Positions 1 through 8,655 of a stretch of 64,000 bases of DNA are shown piece after piece. The stretch is taken from NCBI GenBank assembly GCA_001730015.1, contig MDLA01000097.1:1-64000 (forward strand), read 5' to 3'. The stretch's first letter is position 1; every line of letters starts with the position of its first letter. Source of the DNA: Chromatiales bacterium (ex Bugula neritina AB1) (GTDB taxonomy: Bacteria; Pseudomonadota; Gammaproteobacteria; Granulosicoccales; Granulosicoccaceae). A program made the position numbers and the translations under genes. Under the pieces are notes generated by a model. It saw only the letters and a list, made by a program, of their open reading frames with translations. It did not search any database and had not been told where the DNA came from.

Positions 1-84
1 TCACAGCGCCCGGTTATTGCGGTGCTCAATTCTGTGCGGAACGAATCTGCTTCAGTGGCTGACATGTATCGAGGTTATCCTTAA
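1..84 (+). CDS. C-terminal end of an unidentified protein (5' truncated by window edge)
   Basis: Reading frame 1 is open from the first base to a TAA at 82-84 and gives a plausible C-terminus ending in ADMYRGYP. The gene would converge on the inositol dehydrogenase gene, whose stop is at 116. Only 27 residues are visible, so neither the family nor the reality of the gene can be settled. An inositol-catabolism gene would fit the neighbourhood, but that is a guess. Confidence 0.35.
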   Translation, partial: SQRPVIAVLNSVRNESASVADMYRGYP

Positions 85-115
85 GGTTGCAGTGGCAGAC
101 TCTGGCTTTTGAGCT

Positions 116-1111
116 CTAGAAATTTTCTACATCTACAGCAGCACCCGACTGCAAAGAGGCATTGGCCGCTTCCGCCAGTTGCAGCGAGGCGACGCCATCG
201 TTGTGGTCTGCCAGAGGTTTGCTGCCGTTTTGCAGCGCATTGATAAAATCTTCAAGTTCGATTCTATAGGCGTCGGCATAGCGTTCGAGGAAAAAGTGCA
301 GCGGTGGTTCACTGACAACGCCTGCGCCTGAAGAGAAAACCAGATTGGTTTCGCTATTGTTCATAGCCTGCAACATGCCCTGTGAACCGAAGGCTTCTAT
401 CCGTTGATCGTATCCGTATACCGCCCGGCGGCTGTTCGTGATGACAACAATTTTACCGGAGGCGGTGCGCAGGGTAACGCTGGCGGTGTCTATATCGCCG
501 GCGCTGCCGATTGCTTCATCGACCAGGCAACTGCCGGTGGCGTAAAGTGAATGAATCGGTTCATCGAGAACCCAGCGTGCGATATCGAAATCGTGGATCA
601 TCATATCGCGGAACAGGCCGCCGGAAACGTTGATGTAGTCGATTGGCGGAGGTGCAGGATCGCGACTGGTGATAATCAGTGTTTCAAGGTTGCCGATATC
701 GCCGTTGGCGACGCGTTGTTGCAGGCGACTGAATTGAGGGTCAAAGCGTCTGTTGAAGCCCATACCGCAGACAATGCCGGACTGGTCGATGGCCTGTGCG
801 GCTTCCCGTGCGGTAGCGAGATTCAGATCGAGGGGTTTTTCACAGAACACCGGTTTGCCGGCTTCTGCGCAGCGTTTTAACAGCGGCGTATGGGTATCTG
901 TTGCGCTGGCAATCAGTACCGCATCAATTCCAGCATCGGAGAATACTGAATCAATAGAGGCGACGTCTGCGCCGTATTGTGCTGCGAGCGCGGTAGCTGA
1001 GGGTTCGTGTACATCGCACACTGATTTAATTCGTGCATTGGCAACCGAGTTGATCGCTATTGCGTGTACCTTGCCGATGCGACCTGCGCCGATCAGTGCA
1101 AATTGCTTCAT
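116..1111 (-). CDS. iolG: Inositol 2-dehydrogenase (Gfo/Idh/MocA family)
   Basis: A 331-residue NAD-dependent oxidoreductase that should oxidise myo-inositol to 2-keto-myo-inositol (scyllo-inosose), the first step of cytoplasmic inositol catabolism. An N-terminal Rossmann motif GAGRIG lies at residues 8-13 and the EKP motif at 91-93. K92, D169 and H173 sit where the Lys-Asp-His catalytic triad of inositol dehydrogenases is expected. Length is normal for the family (330-340). The gene is divergent from iolC across a 220-bp spacer that carries a strong palindromic operator, so co-regulation is likely. Related sugar dehydrogenases share this fold; the iolC neighbour is what makes inositol the best substrate. 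Confidence 0.88.
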   Translation of the reverse strand: MKQFALIGAGRIGKVHAIAINSVANARIKSVCDVHEPSATALAAQYGADVASIDSVFSDAGIDAVLIASATDTHTPLLKRCAEAGKPVFCEKPLDLNLATAREAAQAIDQSGIVCGMGFNRRFDPQFSRLQQRVANGDIGNLETLIITSRDPAPPPIDYINVSGGLFRDMMIHDFDIARWVLDEPIHSLYATGSCLVDEAIGSAGDIDTASVTLRTASGKIVVITNSRRAVYGYDQRIEAFGSQGMLQAMNNSETNLVFSSGAGVVSEPPLHFFLERYADAYRIELEDFINALQNGSKPLADHNDGVASLQLAEAANASLQSGAAVDVENF

Positions 1112-1277
1112 AGTGAATACTTGCCTTGTGTGTTTCTGGGAGCGGTTTGATTGTGTTGTGTATGTGGTTGTCCGGAGCCCGGTGCAGTGTAATGATTCCG
1201 GGCCGGAGACAGGCGTGTGGTGAGTGACCGCAATGAGCGTACCTGAGCAACCGCAATTGCGAAAGTAATGTGTGCTT

Positions 1278-1303
1278 GATATTGGAATATCTATTCCAAT
1301 ATC
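1278..1303. promoter_or_regulatory. IolR-type palindromic operator between iolG and iolC
   Basis: Two perfectly complementary 12-bp arms (GATATTGGAATA at 1278-1289 and its complement at 1292-1303) are separated by 2 bp. Inside is GGAA at 1284-1287 and TTCC at 1294-1297 with six bases between, matching the GGAA-N6-TTCC motif described for the rhizobial RpiR-family inositol repressor IolR. It lies 33 bp upstream of the iolC start and 167 bp from the iolG start. No iolR gene is visible in the window. Confidence 0.7.
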
Positions 1304-1335
1304 CTAGTGATTTTACCAACTTCAAGGAATGCCGA

Positions 1336-3249
1336 ATGCCATCGGACAAAGCAATAGATCTGGTCTGTCTCGGCCGTGCCGGGGTGGATTTTTACGCGGA
1401 GCAGGTCGGCAGTCGTTTGGAGGATGTCGGCAGTTTTGCTAAATATATCGGTGGATCGTCGACCAATATTGCCTGTTGCTCATCGCGTATGGGATTGCGT
1501 AGTGCATTGATCACGCGGGTTGGTGACGAGCATATGGGGCAGTTCATCAGGGAGCAGTTGCAGCGCGAAGGCGTTGATACCCGCTGTGTTGTTACTGATC
1601 CTGAGCGCTTAACTGCGCTGGTTGTTCTTGGTATTAAGGATCAGGATACCTTCCCGTTAATTTTCTATCGGGAAAACTGTGCTGATATGGCGGTTGACAT
1701 TGCCGATATTGATCATGGCCTTATTGAAAGCAGCAAGGCGCTGCTTATCACCGGAACGCACTTTTCGACCGAACAGGTTTACCGAACCTCAAAGCATGCG
1801 CTGAGTGTGGCGGCAGATGCCGGTGTAAAACGCGTGCTCGATATCGATTATCGCCCTGTGTTGTGGGGGCTGACATCAAAGGGCGACGGTGAAACCCGTT
1901 TTATTGCCAGTGAGAGCGTGACGGCGCACCTGCAGAGCATTCTTGCTGAGTTTGATTTGATTGTCGGTACCGAGGAGGAAATTCATATCGCCGGTGGAGA
2001 CACTAATACCGTGCAGGCGATGCGCAATATCCGAGCGGTGAGCGATGCCGTTCTGGTGCTGAAACGCGGGCCATTCGGCGCTTCGGTTTACGAAGGGGAT
2101 ATCCCGGATAACCTCGATGACGGGGTAACTGTTGAAGGAGTTACCGTCCGCGTACTCAATGTGCTGGGGGCGGGAGATGCGTTTATTTCGGGTTTTCTTC
2201 GTGGCTGGATAAATGGCGAAGGGTATGAGCAGGCGCTGCGTTACGCGAACGCCTGCGGGGCACTGGTGGTGTCGCGACATGGATGTACGCCTGCGATGCC
2301 GACTCGCGAGGAGCTTGACTATTTTCTGGCGAACAGTGCCGCGATACCGAGGCCCGATATTGACAGTGAACTTAACTATCTGCACCGAGTAACGGTGAGT
2401 TCTGAATCGTGGGCGGAGCTGAACATCCATGCCTTTGATCATCGCATCCAGTTTGAAGAAATGGCTGATGCCGCGGGTGTCGGTCATGAGCGTGTTCAAG
2501 ACCTCAAGGCACTGTTATATAGAGCGACGCAACAGGTAATTGATGAGCAGAAACTAGCGGGAAAATGCGGTATTTTGTGTGATGACCGCTTTGGACCGGA
2601 TGTGCTCAACGAAGCAACCGGCAGCGGTCTGTGGATTGCGCGTCCGGTAGAACTGCCCAGATCGAGGCCGCTGCAATTTGAAGGGGGTCGGAGTATTGGT
2701 AGCCTGCTTGAGAGCTGGCCGCTCGAGCACAAGGTTAAATGTCTGGTTTATTACAGCGCGGCCGATGAAGCTGGTCTGCGTGCGCAGCAGGAACAAAAGC
2801 TGATCGAGCTCTATGATGCCTGTTGTCAGAGTGGGCATCAGTTATTGCTGGAAGTCATACCACCGGTTGAAGAGCTGGAAACCGGGGAGTCTGTCTACCG
2901 CAGTCTGCAGCGCTTGTTTGAGTTGGGGATCCGGCCGGACTGGTGGAAGCTTCCCTGTATGACCTCTGCCTGGGCAGAAAAGACTAATGTTCTGGTTGCT
3001 GAAACTACACCCCATTGCTACGGCATTGTGATTCTTGGACTGGACGCGAAGGATACCGAACTTGCTGAAGGGTTCAAGGCGTTTCGGGGTTTGCCGTTGG
3101 TCAGGGGCTTTGCCGTAGGACGGACGATATTCTGTCTTCCCGCTAAGGCGTGGCTGGCGGGTGAGCTTGACGATGCCGGCCTGATTGCAGAAGTCGCGGC
3201 CAACTACACCCGCATGACGGAGATCTGGAAGCAGGCGATGTCTGGCTAG
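1336..3249 (+). CDS. iolC: Bifunctional 5-dehydro-2-deoxygluconokinase with C-terminal DUF2090 aldolase-like domain
   Basis: The start is set at ATG 1336, preceded by AAGGA at 1324-1328, and gives 637 residues; an in-frame extension upstream to 1270 would cover the operator and is rejected. Residues 1 to about 325 are a PfkB/ribokinase-type sugar kinase, with the N-terminal GGSSTNIA stretch at 39-46 and the C-terminal signature VLGAGDAF carrying the catalytic Asp. The remaining 300 residues match DUF2090, an aldolase-like TIM barrel often fused to IolC. The protein should phosphorylate 5-dehydro-2-deoxy-D-gluconate and possibly also cleave the product, joining two consecutive steps of inositol breakdown. 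The aldolase activity is inferred from family naming, not from visible catalytic residues. Confidence 0.88.
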   Translation: MPSDKAIDLVCLGRAGVDFYAEQVGSRLEDVGSFAKYIGGSSTNIACCSSRMGLRSALITRVGDEHMGQFIREQLQREGVDTRCVVTDPERLTALVVLGIKDQDTFPLIFYRENCADMAVDIADIDHGLIESSKALLITGTHFSTEQVYRTSKHALSVAADAGVKRVLDIDYRPVLWGLTSKGDGETRFIASESVTAHLQSILAEFDLIVGTEEEIHIAGGDTNTVQAMRNIRAVSDAVLVLKRGPFGASVYEGDIPDNLDDGVTVEGVTVRVLNVLGAGDAFISGFLRGWINGEGYEQALRYANACGALVVSRHGCTPAMPTREELDYFLANSAAIPRPDIDSELNYLHRVTVSSESWAELNIHAFDHRIQFEEMADAAGVGHERVQDLKALLYRATQQVIDEQKLAGKCGILCDDRFGPDVLNEATGSGLWIARPVELPRSRPLQFEGGRSIGSLLESWPLEHKVKCLVYYSAADEAGLRAQQEQKLIELYDACCQSGHQLLLEVIPPVEELETGESVYRSLQRLFELGIRPDWWKLPCMTSAWAEKTNVLVAETTPHCYGIVILGLDAKDTELAEGFKAFRGLPLVRGFAVGRTIFCLPAKAWLAGELDDAGLIAEVAANYTRMTEIWKQAMSG

Positions 3250-3336
3250 CGAGGCACGACTGTGTTCCGGTGTGGTGCTATTCATTCGGGAGTTTGTGTG
3301 CTTATAATCGCCCGTTAACGATCCGGGGATCAACTC

Positions 3337-3954
3337 ATGAAACTATTTTTTAATCCAGCATCACCTTATGCGCGCAAGGTGATGGTTGTAGCGCATGAGT
3401 GCGGTCTGGCTGAGCAGATTGAACGTATTGCCATTGGACTGACACCGGTTAACCCGAATGATGATCTGAACACGGATAATCCACTGGGTAAAATTCCAGC
3501 GCTGGTACTTGACAATGGATCGTCGCTATACGATTCCCGCGTGATAGCCGAGTACCTTGATACCCGGGGCGAGGGCGGTTTGTATCCGCAAGCCGGGGAC
3601 TCACGCTGGCAGGCATTGCGTCGGCAAGCCTGTGCTGACGGCATCTGTGATGCGGCAATACTGGCGCGTTACGAGGGGCTGGTTCGTCCGGAAGAAAAAC
3701 GCTGGAGCGGCTGGACCGATGCACAGAAAAACAAGTTCAGACGAGCCCTGGCTGCACTTGAAGCCGAGTGCCCTGAGTTTGCTGATACCACAGACATTGG
3801 CACGCTCTCGGTGGCAATAGCGCTGGACTATATCGATTTTCGCTACGCAGACGAGGCCTGGCGCGAGGCGTGTCCGTCGCTGGCTGCCTGGCACAGCGAA
3901 TTCGGTAATCGTGATTCATTGCGAAATACCATGCCCGCTGATCTTAAAGCCTGA
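3337..3954 (+). CDS. Glutathione S-transferase family protein
   Basis: A 205-residue protein with the N-terminal thioredoxin-like GST fold. NPASPYARKV at the start places Ser and neighbouring residues where bacterial GSTs bind the glutathione thiol. NPLGKIPAL (cis-Pro loop) and DSRVIAEYLD (gamma-glutamyl binding) follow, then a helical C-terminal domain. It probably conjugates or reduces an electrophile, but the substrate cannot be told. It begins 87 bp after iolC on the same strand, after a spacer containing TATAAT-like sequence, so it may have its own promoter. Confidence 0.85.
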   Translation: MKLFFNPASPYARKVMVVAHECGLAEQIERIAIGLTPVNPNDDLNTDNPLGKIPALVLDNGSSLYDSRVIAEYLDTRGEGGLYPQAGDSRWQALRRQACADGICDAAILARYEGLVRPEEKRWSGWTDAQKNKFRRALAALEAECPEFADTTDIGTLSVAIALDYIDFRYADEAWREACPSLAAWHSEFGNRDSLRNTMPADLKA

Positions 3955-4103
3955 TCGTCAGGCGGCAGCTGTCGTTCCGGTGTAAGGAACGGGCAGCTTT
4001 TGCCGGGCACAAGCCGGCCTGGATGCAACACACATTCATGCAATTGTGATTTCCTGTCCGGCCTGGTTGCAGCCGGTCTGTTCCGGCCGTTGAAACCGAG
4101 CTT

Positions 4104-5477
4104 ATGTATAACCATACGACCCGTCGCAGGGTCTTTCTAGAAATCAGAAGAACACTTACCGTGGCAGTGCCGCTCATCGGGGCGCAGTTGCTATCGGTTA
4201 GCAATGGTCTTGTTGACGCGCTGGTGGCAGGGCAGCTTGGTCGGGCTGAATTGGCGGCCGGTGGTATTGCCGCGGGTATCTGGTTTTTTGCCTCACTGTC
4301 GTGCATTGGTCTGATGGGCGGCTTGTCGCCGACGCTATCACGCTTGATCGGCCAGCGTCGGCGCAACATTGTAGGGGCGGTATTCCGTCAGGGCTTGTGG
4401 CTGGCTGTTATAACAGGGGGTATCGCAACTGCGACGGCGCTGGCTGTCGCTGCACTGTTACCGCGAATGTCTCTGGAGGCTGAGCTGGTACCGTTAATTC
4501 GCCAGTATTTACTGACAGCCGCCTGGAGTCTGCCGGCATTCGCTATTGTGATGGCCTGTCGCAATGCGTGTGAAGCGACTGCGCTTACTCGCCCTGTATT
4601 AATTGTTCAGGTTCTGGGGCTTGGTATAAACATACTCGCTGATCTGGCGTTTGGATTGGGTTGGTTTGGATTTCCGCAATTCGGTTTGATGGGCATCGGC
4701 ATCGCCACGAGTGTAGTGATGATAACAATGGCTGCTGCGTTGCTGTTTTATCTGAGTGGTAAACGTTTTGCGCGCTATAACCTGCTGTCTGCATTCGAGG
4801 GACCGCGCTGGGCCGATATCCGCCCGATGCTGGTGTTGTCGATTCCGATATATCTCACCCTGCTGTTTGAAGCCGGTTTGTTTGTCTCGGTCTCACTGCA
4901 GATGGGGATGATTGGAACTATAGAGGCGGGGGCTCATTATATAGCGATTGGTGTAACCAGCTTCTGCTTCATGTTGCCATTGGGTCTGTCGTTTGCACTG
5001 ACGGCGCGAATGGGGCGGGTATATGGCAGGCAATCACTGGCTGCGGCGAAACTCAGGATTGTCAGCGGTTTGCTGATCACCGTAATGTTGGCTGTTTTTA
5101 CGATATTCACCCTGATTGTATTCCGGTACCCGCTGATCTCACTGTACACAGACGACCCTGAACTCATTGCGGTGGCGGCGCAGTTGTTGTTGCTGGCGGC
5201 TCTTTTTCAGTTGTCGGACGGCGCTCAGGTTGCCTTGCTTGGTTTACTTAGAGGTTTGCAGGATGTACGTGTACCGATGCTGATTAATGCCTTTTCGTAC
5301 TGGGCAGTCGCGTTTCCGCTTGGCTATTTCAGTGCTCATCGCTGGGGTTATGGAGCAACGGGATTGTGGTGGGGTCTGATTGCCGGGCTATCGGTTTCGG
5401 CTCTGCTGCTGGCGCTACGCCTGGTCAGCAGGATAAATCTATACAACAGGCAGGGTGGTTTCGCGGCAGTACCGTGA
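4104..5477 (+). CDS. MATE family multidrug/metabolite exporter
   Basis: A 457-residue integral membrane protein with about 12 hydrophobic helices arranged as two homologous bundles. GRAELAAGGIA in helix 2 and the GGLSPTLSRLIGQ loop resemble the MATE N-terminal half, and the second half repeats the pattern. MATE proteins export cationic drugs or metabolites using Na+ or H+ gradients in the inner membrane. The DinF-like/NorM-like split cannot be resolved by eye. It converges on aceA and shares a bidirectional hairpin terminator with it. No regulator is next to it. Confidence 0.87.
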   Translation: MYNHTTRRRVFLEIRRTLTVAVPLIGAQLLSVSNGLVDALVAGQLGRAELAAGGIAAGIWFFASLSCIGLMGGLSPTLSRLIGQRRRNIVGAVFRQGLWLAVITGGIATATALAVAALLPRMSLEAELVPLIRQYLLTAAWSLPAFAIVMACRNACEATALTRPVLIVQVLGLGINILADLAFGLGWFGFPQFGLMGIGIATSVVMITMAAALLFYLSGKRFARYNLLSAFEGPRWADIRPMLVLSIPIYLTLLFEAGLFVSVSLQMGMIGTIEAGAHYIAIGVTSFCFMLPLGLSFALTARMGRVYGRQSLAAAKLRIVSGLLITVMLAVFTIFTLIVFRYPLISLYTDDPELIAVAAQLLLLAALFQLSDGAQVALLGLLRGLQDVRVPMLINAFSYWAVAFPLGYFSAHRWGYGATGLWWGLIAGLSVSALLLALRLVSRINLYNRQGGFAAVP

Positions 5478-5520
5478 GTGCTGATCAGTATAATAGATTA
5501 ACAAGTGGTTGAATGGCATG

Positions 5521-5548
5521 AGTGCAGGGCGAGTATCCGCCCTGCACT
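5521..5548. terminator. Bidirectional hairpin terminator between the MATE gene and aceA
   Basis: A perfect 11-bp G+C-rich stem (AGTGCAGGGCG at 5521-5531, complement at 5538-5548) closes a 6-base loop. It lies 44 bp after the MATE stop and 36 bp after the aceA stop on the other strand. There is no strong T-run on either side, so termination efficiency is uncertain. Confidence 0.65.
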
Positions 5549-5584
5549 GGTTGTAATCGGGCCTGGTGTCAGACCTTGTTGCTT

Positions 5585-7183
5585 CTAGCCGAATTGATTC
5601 ATCGTATTGTCTTCACCGGAAGCTTTCAGTGCCTGGGCTCCGCTGAAGTATTCTTTGTGGTCGTCACCGATATTGGATCCGGCCATATCCTGATGCTTTA
5701 CGCATGCCAGACCATCGCGGATCTCCTTGCGCTGAACATCGAGAACGTAGGCAAGCATACCCTGATCACCAAAGTAGTCTTTCGCCAGACTGTCCGTGGA
5801 CAGTGCGGCCGTGTGGTAGGTGGGCAGCGTAATCAAATGATGGAAAACACCGGCTCTGGCGGAGGCATCGGCCTGGAAAGCACGGATTTTTTCATCGGCT
5901 TCTCTGGAAAGATCAGAGTCGTCGTAGTCAACGCTCATTAGGTTGTCGCGATTATAGGCTGATACGTCTCTGCCTGCTTCCTGCCAGGCATCGAAGACCT
6001 GCTGGCGGAAGTTTAAGGTCCAGTTGAACGACGGGCTGTTGTTATAGACTAGCTTGGCATCCGGAACAATCGCTTTGACTCGATCAACCATCGCGGCAAT
6101 CTGGCCGACGTGCGGCTTTTCAGTTTCGATCCATAAGAGATCAGCACCATTTTGAAGTGCTGTTACGCAATCCAGAACGACTCGATCCTCGCCGGTGTCC
6201 GGCTTGAACTGGATAAGCCCGTTGGCGAGTCTGGATGTTTTGATCATCTTGCCTTCGCGCTGGATAACAATATCACCTGAACCGAGCTGATCAGCAGATG
6301 ATATCTCTTCGCCTGCAATAAAAGCGTTATATTGATCTGCCAGATCCCCGGGGGACTGGGAAACCGGAATTTTTTGTGTCAGACCAGCGCCGAGTGAATC
6401 AGTTCGAGCGACGATAACGCCGTTGTCTACGCCCATCTCAAGGAAGGCATAACGCAGCGCATTTATTTTTGCCAGAAAATCTTCATGAGGGACGGTAACC
6501 TTGCCGTCCTGGTGTCCGCATTGCTTGGCGTCCGAAACCTGATTCTCAATTTGCAGACAACACGCACCGGCACTGATAAGTTTTTTGGCAAGCAGATAGG
6601 TTGCCTCTTCGTTACCGAATCCGGCGTCGATATCCGCAATGATCGGAACCACGTGTGATTCGAAGTTGTCGATTTTGTCGGTGGCCGCTTTTGTTGCAAG
6701 CTCATCACCCGATGCGCGGGCTTTGTCGAGATCGGTGAATAGATGCTGAAGTTCTCTGGCATCGGCTTGCTTGAGGAATGTATAGAGTTCTTCGATCAGA
6801 GCAGGCACTGATGTTTTTTCGTGCATAGACTGATCGGGCAGGGGGCCGAACTCGGAACGCAGTGCGGCAATCATCCAGCCGGACAGATACAGATAGCGTC
6901 CGCGCGGGCTGGTAAAGTGTTTCTTAACTGAAATCATCTTTTGCTGTGCAATGAAACCGTGCCAGACACCCAGCGATTGAGTATATTTAGTTGAGTCACG
7001 GTCGTAGGCTGCCATATCTTCACGCATGATATCTGCAGTGTGTTTGGCGATATCTAAACCGGTGGCGAATCGGTTTTGCAAGCGCATGCGCGCAACGTAT
7101 TCTGCATCAATGGCGCGCCAGTGATCGCCATGCTGGTTAATAACATCTGCGCTGCTGGAGATGTGGCTGGAATAACTGCTCAT
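5585..7183 (-). CDS. aceA: Isocitrate lyase (531-residue type)
   Basis: Cleaves isocitrate to glyoxylate and succinate, the first step of the glyoxylate shunt used on acetate and fatty acids. The start is ATG at 7181-7183 with an AGGGG Shine-Dalgarno; this gives 531 residues, the length of the Pseudomonas aeruginosa-type enzyme, which it resembles nearly throughout (YTQSLG, DADAGFGN-type metal site, KQCGHQDGKV catalytic loop, C-terminal NTMNQF). An in-frame extension to 7276 reads through the A/T-rich repeat region and is rejected. The catalytic Cys loop has KQCGHQ rather than the more common KKCGH, as is normal for this subfamily. Its partner malate synthase is present next door only as a degenerate half-protein. 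Confidence 0.95.
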   Translation of the reverse strand: MSSYSSHISSSADVINQHGDHWRAIDAEYVARMRLQNRFATGLDIAKHTADIMREDMAAYDRDSTKYTQSLGVWHGFIAQQKMISVKKHFTSPRGRYLYLSGWMIAALRSEFGPLPDQSMHEKTSVPALIEELYTFLKQADARELQHLFTDLDKARASGDELATKAATDKIDNFESHVVPIIADIDAGFGNEEATYLLAKKLISAGACCLQIENQVSDAKQCGHQDGKVTVPHEDFLAKINALRYAFLEMGVDNGVIVARTDSLGAGLTQKIPVSQSPGDLADQYNAFIAGEEISSADQLGSGDIVIQREGKMIKTSRLANGLIQFKPDTGEDRVVLDCVTALQNGADLLWIETEKPHVGQIAAMVDRVKAIVPDAKLVYNNSPSFNWTLNFRQQVFDAWQEAGRDVSAYNRDNLMSVDYDDSDLSREADEKIRAFQADASARAGVFHHLITLPTYHTAALSTDSLAKDYFGDQGMLAYVLDVQRKEIRDGLACVKHQDMAGSNIGDDHKEYFSGAQALKASGEDNTMNQFG

Positions 7184-7200
7184 GTGTTCCCCTATAACGG

Positions 7201-7242
7201 TGGTTATAAAAAAGTGGTTATAAAAAAATTGGTTGTAAAATC
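7201..7242. repeat. Three tandem imperfect copies of TGGTTATAAAAAA upstream of aceA
   Basis: Units of 14, 15 and 13 bp occupy 7201-7214, 7215-7229 and 7230-7242; the third reads TGGTTGTAAAATC. The array ends only 18 bp before the aceA start codon, so it overlaps the likely 5' leader or promoter. It could be a regulator-binding array or slippage-prone sequence; no function is shown. Confidence 0.6.
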
Positions 7243-7339
7243 TGTTTGTTGCAGATAAATCTCGGCGACGCCGCAATCCAGTAGCTGAATTGCGGTGTAC
7301 GCACGGGCTCGCTTAATGGTGGTTTGTTATTTCTGGCTT

Positions 7340-8548
7340 TCAGCCGGCCTGGTGGTGGGCAAATCCGTGACGATGCAATGCAGTCATAACGGGGTTGCCT
7401 GAATCAACGCCTTTTTTATTCTCATTAGCGCCTGATAAAGTGCGCGTTTTGGCAATGTGACTTTTTTTACTCGGCGGGATATCGGCAGAGCTGGCAGAAA
7501 CTGTTGGGTCAACAGTGGGGTTTTGCGCTGTGCTTCTGCTATTTGATGGCTTTCGTCTGCTTAGCTCAAGCGAAGTACCGGAATTATCAAAGCTACCGTG
7601 TTCTATAATCCATGATGCTACTGCCCGGTCAACAACGCGCTGTGGTACGGAGTTTCCATTTTGGTCGGTTATTAAATTCAGCTCATTGCGTGAGTGCTCT
7701 GGATCTACCAGAACATCATTTGTGCAGCTGATCTGGACTTCCTCGCCACACTTCAGTGTGTAGGGCGTACAACGTTTCACGCGCCGCGTAACACTTTTTC
7801 CGCGGGAGTCGTATGTGGTTTGCAGCCTGCCACGGGCTAGTTCGATAAGGTTGTTGTAGACTTCACATTTTTGCTCTACATTTTCGGTTTCCAGTGAGAG
7901 ATAAGTGGGTTCCGGAGCCTCGATCTGGATGTCATCTATATTTGAAAGGTCGCGGGAACCGCGAACGCCGTTTCGATCAAACAGAATTTCAATGTGCAAT
8001 TGCTGATGCTGCAAAAGTATGGATTCGGGTTCGTTCCGCGGGCCGTTTCGTGCAACAAACTGCGACGGGTTTTGTAAACCTACCGTGCTGCCATCGGCAA
8101 GAATCGCCATCAGGTTTTGAAAGTACACCAGGTAGGTAACTGCATCTTTGTGAGAACCTTCAGTTAAAGGGCAGGCAGCATCAAGAAATTTACGTGCATG
8201 ATCGGTAACCCGGTTGGCTCGTGCTTCGTTGAATCGGTTGCCGATTTTCAGTCCGGCGCTCTGCGGAATTGTGTCAGCATTATAGAGCGCTGAGTAGAGG
8301 CTGCCCCATCGAGAATTGAGATTGTGCAATGTGGTTCGACGGTCCAGCAGCGCAATGGGTTTCGCTGCTGCTGTTGTCTGACAACGGTTTTCTGTTTCTG
8401 ACTTCTCATTAAGCCGTTGAGCGAGATCGGCCCAGAAGCAATCGGCATCAGCCCCGGTATTCGGTAATAGTGTGTTTGTGACGAACTCAACAAATTGGGA
8501 TTTAGCGTTGAAGTTGTGAAATTTGTAGCTATTTGTAATCACGTACAT
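7340..8548 (-). CDS. Malate synthase G-like N-terminal half, predicted catalytically inactive
   Basis: From ATG 8548 the protein is 402 residues; this start is chosen because MYVITNSYKFHNFNAK then aligns with the usual GlcB N-terminus (alternative in-frame starts at 8581 and 8758 have no ribosome site). By memory of E. coli GlcB the match is clear: FVTNTLLPNTGADADCFWADL, NSRWGSLYSALYNADTIPQ, RKFLDAACPL, GLQNPSQFV and LLQHQQLHIEI all have GlcB counterparts. About 60 residues near position 50-115 of GlcB are missing. The CEDSVAAVDAEDK region is replaced by an unrelated stretch (YLSLETENVEQK), and the RSLLFIRNVGHLMT segment with the catalytic Arg has become SCTNDVLVDPEHS. Everything after about GlcB residue 370, including the catalytic Asp, is absent and replaced by a low-complexity tail. 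It is an intact reading frame, so perhaps a repurposed binding or regulatory protein. Confidence 0.75.
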   Translation of the reverse strand: MYVITNSYKFHNFNAKSQFVEFVTNTLLPNTGADADCFWADLAQRLNEKSETENRCQTTAAAKPIALLDRRTTLHNLNSRWGSLYSALYNADTIPQSAGLKIGNRFNEARANRVTDHARKFLDAACPLTEGSHKDAVTYLVYFQNLMAILADGSTVGLQNPSQFVARNGPRNEPESILLQHQQLHIEILFDRNGVRGSRDLSNIDDIQIEAPEPTYLSLETENVEQKCEVYNNLIELARGRLQTTYDSRGKSVTRRVKRCTPYTLKCGEEVQISCTNDVLVDPEHSRNELNLITDQNGNSVPQRVVDRAVASWIIEHGSFDNSGTSLELSRRKPSNSRSTAQNPTVDPTVSASSADIPPSKKSHIAKTRTLSGANENKKGVDSGNPVMTALHRHGFAHHQAG

Positions 8549-8633
8549 ACTCCGGCGATATTCGTTGACTGGTGGTGACATAAAGCGACGATGGAAATTA
8601 TATGTGCAGATCGTTATAATTTCACAATAGAAA

Positions 8634-8647
8634 TTACACAGTGTGAA
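8634..8647. promoter_or_regulatory. Imperfect dyad just upstream of the HTH regulator gene
   Basis: TTACACAGTGTGAA (arms around a central A at 8640, one mismatch) lies 8 bp before the regulator start, inside the larger TTCACA...TGTGAA pair (8621-8626, 8642-8647). The position suits autorepression. The 9-mer ATTTTACAA follows at about 8647 and recurs upstream of aceA, so a shared binding signal is possible but weakly supported. Confidence 0.4.
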
Positions 8648-8655
8648 TTTTACAA

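Noticed and set aside
1876-2499. 207-residue open frame on the minus strand
   Set aside because: It is the antisense shadow of the iolC kinase domain, with no family features and no ribosome site.
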